A stretch of DNA of 64,000 nucleotides from Actinomadura luzonensis (lineage in GTDB: Bacteria > Actinomycetota > Actinomycetes > Streptosporangiales > Streptosporangiaceae), in NCBI RefSeq assembly GCF_022664455.2, contig NZ_JAKRKC020000003.1, forward strand, positions 682,001 through 746,000, read 5' to 3'. The notes beneath the pieces are model-generated. The model did not search any database. It saw nothing but the letters and a program-made list of their open reading frames with translations, and had not been told where the DNA came from. The position numbers were made by a program, and so were the translations under genes. This document shows positions 60,022 through 64,000 of this stretch, piece after piece. Within the stretch, counting starts at the first letter, position 1, and each line of letters begins with the position of its first letter.

Positions 60022-62247
60022 TTATCGCAGTGCGGCAAGCACGTGATCGCGGACTTGTGCCCGCTGCGCATCGTCGCTGAGGGGGCGACCGGCGCGATCA
60101 ACCACGTAGAAGACGTCCACCGCCTCCGCGCCGAGAGTCTCCACTCGGGCGGCCCGCACGTCAAGACCGCACTCCCCGAACGCCCGCCCGATGCGCCACA
60201 GCAGCCCCGGCCTGTCATGGGCCCTGACTTCCACCACGGTGGCCGTCGCGGAGGCGTCGTCGACCAGCGTCACCCGAGGTGGGGCCACGGGTACGCGCGG
60301 TGGCCGCATGGCCCTCGCGCGCCGGGCCAGCCGCTGCTCGATGTCAAGACGGCCGGCAAGGACGAGACGGAGATCGGACTCCAGGGTCGCCGGGTCGGGA
60401 GGGGAGCCGTACTCGGGGATCACGGAGAACTCGATCACCGCCGTGGACCCGGCGGAGGCGGAGGAGGCGGAGCGGACGATGAGCCGGTGCGCCGACAGCA
60501 CGCCGGCCGCGCTCCACAGCAGCCCCACCCGGTCGGGGGCGACGACCGTGACGTTGCCGCCGTTGACGCGCACCGCGCCGCCGCCGTGCCGGGCCAGCCC
60601 GGCCTGCTCCGCCGACAGGACGGGCGGCCTGGGCGGCGGCGAGCCGGCCAGCACCGAGCGCACCCGACGGACCAGGTCGGCGACCAGCCCCGCCTTCCAG
60701 GAGTTCCAGGCGGCCGGGCCGGTCGCGTGGCCGTCGGCGACCGCCAGCGCGGCCAGCAGGTCCAGCACCTCGCGGGAGCCGACCGTGGCGGCGACCTTCT
60801 CGATCGTCACCGGGTCGTCGAGGTCGCGGCGGGTGGCGGTCTCGGGCAGCAGCAGGTGGTGGCGGACGACGGTGGCCAGCGTCTCGACGTCCTGCGGCGG
60901 CAGGCCGATGCGGGTGGCGATGTCGCGGACCACGACCTCGCCGGTCGCCGAGTGGTCGCCGGGCCAGCCCTTGCCGACGTCGTGCAGCAGCGCCGCGATC
61001 AGCAGGAGGTCGGGGCGGGAGACCTCGCGGGTGTGGCTGGCGGCGTTCGCGGCGGCCTCGATGAGGTGCCGGTCGACGGTGAAGCGGTGGATCGGGTTGC
61101 GCTGCGGGCGGTGGCGCACCCGCTCCCAGTCAGGAAGCAGCTTGACAAGGATGCCCGCTTGATCCAGTTCTTCCCACACGGGCACGGCGGCGCGCCCCGC
61201 GCCGAGGATCGACACCAGCGCGTCGCGCGCCTCCTCCGGCCACGGCACCGGCATGGGAGGCGACTGAGCTGCGAGGACGGACATCGTGGCGGGCGCCAGC
61301 GGCAGCCCGGAGTCGGCCGCCGCGGCGGCGGCGCGCAGCACCAGGACGGGGTCCGTGCGGGGGCTGACGCCCCGGGCGAGAACGACCTCGCCGCCGTGCT
61401 CGACCACGCCGTCGGCCAGCGGCCGGCGGCCGCGCGGGGCCGGGCCTGACACCAGCTTGTCAACGGTGCGCCAGGTGGCGTCGAAGGCGTGCGAGACGGT
61501 GCGGCCGGCCTCGGCGAGGCGGCGCATCAGCGCCTCGGCGTCGAGCAGGCCGAGCAGCCCGGCCACGGCGTCCTGCTCCTGGAGGACCAGCCGGTCGGTG
61601 CCGCGGGCGGTGACGACGTGCAGCGCGTGCCGCACGTCGAGGATGAACTCGTAGGCCTCCCGAGCCCGGGGGCCCGGCGCGGAGGCGACCCAGGCCGCCG
61701 CCACGGCCTGCATGGCCTGGACGTCGCGGAGCCCGCCGCGGCCGTCCTTCAGGTCGGGTTCGAGGAGGAAGGCCAGCTCGCCGCTGACCTGGGCCCGCTT
61801 GTCGGCGGCCTCCCGCAGCTCGCCGAGCCTGCGCCGGGAGTCGGCCCGCCACTCGGCGAGCACCGCCTCCCTGGCCTTCCTGGTCAGCTCGGGGTCGCCG
61901 GCCACGTGGCGGGCCTGGATGAGGCCGAGCACGGCCTTGAGGTCCTGGCGGGCGACCGCCACCGCCTCCTCGACCGTGCGCACCGAGTGGTCGAGGCCCA
62001 TCGCCGAGTCCCAGATCGGGTACCAGATCCGGTCGGCGATCCGGGCCACGTCCGGGCGGCCGTTGTGCAGCAGGACCAGGTCGAGGTCGCTGCCCGGGGC
62101 CAGCTCGCCCCTTCCCAGGCTGCCGACGGCGACCAGCGAGACGTGGTCGCCGTCGCTCGCCGTGCGGAAGAGATCCTTGAGCCAGCGGTCGGTGTCCGCG
62201 GTCCGCTCCTTGCGGGCCGCGGCGTACGAACGGGCCTCTCCCCTCAC
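60022..62247 (-). CDS. glnD: PII uridylyl/adenylyltransferase GlnD
   Basis: A protein of about 741 aa that modifies PII in response to glutamine. The nucleotidyltransferase domain has VAVGSLGRGELAPGSDLDL near the N-terminus. The adjacent domain contains LEPDLKDGRGGLRDVQAM. The HD domain LIAALLHDVGKGWPGDHS carries out removal of the nucleotide. Two C-terminal ACT domains follow (VTVVAPDRVGLLWSAAG and VEVRAHDRPGLLWRIG). In Streptomyces this enzyme adenylylates GlnK at Tyr51. Start uncertain: the GTG at 62247 (AGGGGG 7 nt upstream) is used, and the ATG at 62295 with AAGGA is an alternative. Downstream of glnB on the same strand. Confidence 0.93.
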   Translation of the reverse strand: MRGEARSYAAARKERTADTDRWLKDLFRTASDGDHVSLVAVGSLGRGELAPGSDLDLVLLHNGRPDVARIADRIWYPIWDSAMGLDHSVRTVEEAVAVARQDLKAVLGLIQARHVAGDPELTRKAREAVLAEWRADSRRRLGELREAADKRAQVSGELAFLLEPDLKDGRGGLRDVQAMQAVAAAWVASAPGPRAREAYEFILDVRHALHVVTARGTDRLVLQEQDAVAGLLGLLDAEALMRRLAEAGRTVSHAFDATWRTVDKLVSGPAPRGRRPLADGVVEHGGEVVLARGVSPRTDPVLVLRAAAAAADSGLPLAPATMSVLAAQSPPMPVPWPEEARDALVSILGAGRAAVPVWEELDQAGILVKLLPDWERVRHRPQRNPIHRFTVDRHLIEAAANAASHTREVSRPDLLLIAALLHDVGKGWPGDHSATGEVVVRDIATRIGLPPQDVETLATVVRHHLLLPETATRRDLDDPVTIEKVAATVGSREVLDLLAALAVADGHATGPAAWNSWKAGLVADLVRRVRSVLAGSPPPRPPVLSAEQAGLARHGGGAVRVNGGNVTVVAPDRVGLLWSAAGVLSAHRLIVRSASSASAGSTAVIEFSVIPEYGSPPDPATLESDLRLVLAGRLDIEQRLARRARAMRPPRVPVAPPRVTLVDDASATATVVEVRAHDRPGLLWRIGRAFGECGLDVRAARVETLGAEAVDVFYVVDRAGRPLSDDAQRAQVRDHVLAALR

Positions 62248-62356
62248 TGCTGTGCCCCCTTGCCGAGCTTTGCCCGGACCCCCTTGTCCGGGCATCGCCG
62301 CGGATCCTTGACCCTGTCCTCCACCCCGGCGCCGTTGCCGGAGCTCTGCGGATCCG

Positions 62357-62695
62357 TCACAGGGCCTCAGGACCCCTCTCTCCCGTGCGTACGCGGATGA
62401 CGGTGTCCACGGGCACGGACCAGACCTTGCCGTCACCGATCTTGCCGGTGTGCGCGGCCTTGACGATGACGTCGATCACGTCCTCGGTGTCGTCCTCCTC
62501 GGCGAGGACTTCGAGGCGCACCTTGGGCACCAGGTCGACCTGGTACTCGGCGCCGCGGTACACCTCGGTGTGGCCGCGCTGGCGGCCGTAGCCGCTCGCC
62601 TCGCTGACCGTCATTCCCTTGATGCCGAACTGTTCGAGCGCGGCCTTGACGTCGTCGAGCTTGAACGGCTTGATGATGGCGGTGATGAGCCTCAT
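62357..62695 (-). CDS. glnB: Nitrogen regulatory protein PII
   Basis: A 112-aa PII protein, MRLITAIIKPFKLDDVKAAL, with the T-loop GHTEVYRGAEYQVD that holds Tyr51, the residue modified by GlnD. The C-terminal B-loop region GKIGDGKVWSVPVD binds ATP/ADP and 2-oxoglutarate. GlnK is an equally fitting name because of linkage to amt. Its ATG overlaps the amt stop (ATGA). Confidence 0.96.
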   Translation of the reverse strand: MRLITAIIKPFKLDDVKAALEQFGIKGMTVSEASGYGRQRGHTEVYRGAEYQVDLVPKVRLEVLAEEDDTEDVIDVIVKAAHTGKIGDGKVWSVPVDTVIRVRTGERGPEAL

Positions 62696-64000
62696 GCGTC
62701 CACCTTCTTAGGAGCGGGGGCCGTGGGACCGTTGGGGGAGGTCACGCCGGAGGCGTAGACCGTGCCGAGGTCGTACCCCGTCTCGGCGTGGGTGGTGACG
62801 TCGATGCCGGTGACCTCGTCCTCGGTGGTGATCCGGAAGCCCATCGTCTTGTCGATGATCTTCCCGATGATCCAGGTGACGACGAAGGAGTAGCCGCCGA
62901 CGGCGATCGGGCCGAGCACCTGCAGGCCGAGCTGGCCGACGCCGCCGCCGTAGAACAGGCCCTTGCTCTGCTGGTCGAGGAAGGGGTAGGCGGCCAGGAA
63001 GCCGAGCGAGACCGCGCCGATGACGCCGCCGACCAGGTGCACGCCGACCACGTCGAGGGAGTCGTCGTAGCCCAGCTTGTACTTCAGGCCCACGGCGTAG
63101 GCGCAGATCGCGCCGGCCAGCAGGCCGATGACCATCGCCGCCCACGGGTCCACGAAACCACAGGCCGGGGTGATGGCGACCAGGCCGGCGACCGCGCCGG
63201 AGGCGACGCCGAGGCTGGTGGCGTGCCCGTCGCGCAGCTTCTCGACCACGAGCCAGGCGCCGGCCGCGACGGCGGTGGCGATCTGGGTGTTCATGAAGGC
63301 GAGCGCGGCGGTGCCGTCCACGGCCAGCTCGGAGCCGGCGTTGAAACCGAACCAGCCGAACCACAGCAGACCGGCGCCGAGCAGGACGAGGGTCAGGTTG
63401 TGCGGCCGCATCGGCTCCTTGCGCCAGCCCTGGCGCTTGCCGATCACCAGGGCGAGGGCCAGGGCCGCGGCGCCCGCGTTGATGTGGACCACCGTGCCGC
63501 CGGCGAAGTCCTCGATGCCCATGGTGTTCAGCCAGCCGGTGCCCCAGACCCAGTGCGCCACCGGGAAGTACACGACGGTCGCCCACACGACGGTGAAGAC
63601 GATCCAGGCCCCGAACTTCGCCCGGTCCGCGATCGCGCCGCTGATGAGGGCGACCGTGATGATGGCGAACGTCATCTGGAAGGCGGAGAAGATGAGGCTC
63701 GGCATGCCCGTGCCGTCGTCCTTGGTGGCGGTGTCCACCAGGCTCTGCAACCCCAGCGCGTCGAAGCCGCCGATGAAGTTGTTGATGGCCGAGCTGGCGT
63801 TGTCGGTGAAGGCCAGCGAGTGTCCGAAGAGCATCCAGGCGATGGAGACCGTGATGATGGCGCCGAACGACATCATCATCATGTTCAGGACACTCTTGGC
63901 CCTGGTCATGCCGCCGTAGAAGAACGCGAGGCCCGGAGTCATCAGCAACACCATGGCGGTGGCGACGATCATCCAGGCAGTGGTGCCGCCGTCGATCTTC
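62692..64000 (-). CDS. amt: Ammonium transporter Amt (5' end beyond window)
   Basis: An ammonium channel of the Amt/MEP/Rh family. The frame stays open to the window edge, so only the first few residues are missing (visible part begins KIDGGTTAW). Family signatures are LLMTPGLAFFYGGM, DFAGGTVVHINAGAAALA with the first pore His, FGWFGFNAGSEL, and VHLVGGVIGAV with the second pore His. About ten to eleven membrane helices and a cytoplasmic C-terminus (TEDEVTGIDVTTHAE) that typically contacts GlnK. It marks the right border block amt-glnB-glnD. Confidence 0.96.
   Translation of the reverse strand, partial: KIDGGTTAWMIVATAMVLLMTPGLAFFYGGMTRAKSVLNMMMMSFGAIITVSIAWMLFGHSLAFTDNASSAINNFIGGFDALGLQSLVDTATKDDGTGMPSLIFSAFQMTFAIITVALISGAIADRAKFGAWIVFTVVWATVVYFPVAHWVWGTGWLNTMGIEDFAGGTVVHINAGAAALALALVIGKRQGWRKEPMRPHNLTLVLLGAGLLWFGWFGFNAGSELAVDGTAALAFMNTQIATAVAAGAWLVVEKLRDGHATSLGVASGAVAGLVAITPACGFVDPWAAMVIGLLAGAICAYAVGLKYKLGYDDSLDVVGVHLVGGVIGAVSLGFLAAYPFLDQQSKGLFYGGGVGQLGLQVLGPIAVGGYSFVVTWIIGKIIDKTMGFRITTEDEVTGIDVTTHAETGYDLGTVYASGVTSPNGPTAPAPKKVDA

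Noticed and set aside
60022..62436. Extending glnD to the full open frame at 62436
   Set aside because: This would overlap glnB by about 80 bases with a low-complexity extension. Starts at 62295 or 62247 have ribosome-binding sites and fit the domain layout.

Overview
The window is very GC-rich, codes densely on both strands, uses many GTG and TTG starts and ATGA/GTGA gene overlaps, and carries several conservons. All of this points to a filamentous actinomycete of the Streptosporangiaceae/Nonomuraea type. That taxonomic label is an inference from style and gene content.

Layout. The left edge (1-4268, minus strand) is a housekeeping translation/secretion block: rplS (cut by the edge), trmD, rimM, a KH-domain RNA-binding gene (khpA-like), rpsP and ffh. 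The right edge (60022-64000, minus strand) is the nitrogen-signalling block glnD, glnB/glnK and amt (cut by the edge). From memory of Streptomyces coelicolor, amtB-glnK-glnD lies directly beside ffh. Here about 56 kb separates glnD from ffh, and that interval is built around five complete conservons (cvn1-cvn5), all on the minus strand: 4326-8766, 12872-17252, 27445-32363, 42002-46052 and 55522-59874. Each has the order cvnA (membrane histidine-kinase-like sensor), cvnB (roadblock/LC7), cvnC (DUF742) and cvnD (Ras-like GTPase).

The segments between conservons hold mostly uptake and metabolic modules. After cvn1 comes a NitT/TauT-type ABC operon (lipoprotein and two permeases), a 16-bp x5 tandem repeat and an O-methyltransferase-like gene. 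After cvn2 comes a second, paralogous NitT/TauT operon, an FAD monooxygenase and one ATPase that probably serves both transporters. Next are a NUDIX hydrolase, a two-gene ABC-2 exporter, a small methyltransferase and a secreted GH6 cellulase. Between cvn3 and cvn4 are an aldehyde dehydrogenase, a macrolide-type glycosyltransferase, a divergent TetR regulator, a spermidine/putrescine-type potABCD operon, and a glucosamine-kinase-like gene paired with a SIS sugar-phosphate isomerase gene. Between cvn4 and cvn5 are a quaternary-amine (glycine betaine/choline) ABC operon with a fused double permease and two binding proteins, a BetA-like oxidase, and a TetR-controlled ABC-2 exporter.

Three conservons (1, 2, 4) are head-to-head with an uptake operon. 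cvn4 also overlaps the sugar-phosphate gene tail-to-tail, and cvn5 sits beside glnD-glnB-amt. All five cvnA genes share a short sequence box 78-97 bp upstream of the start codon, and their otherwise divergent C-terminal tails share three short peptide motifs. The working hypothesis is a family of GTPase-linked membrane sensors, expanded by duplication, each placed next to nutrient uptake or stress-solute genes. No phage, insertion sequence, CRISPR array, tRNA or rRNA was seen.
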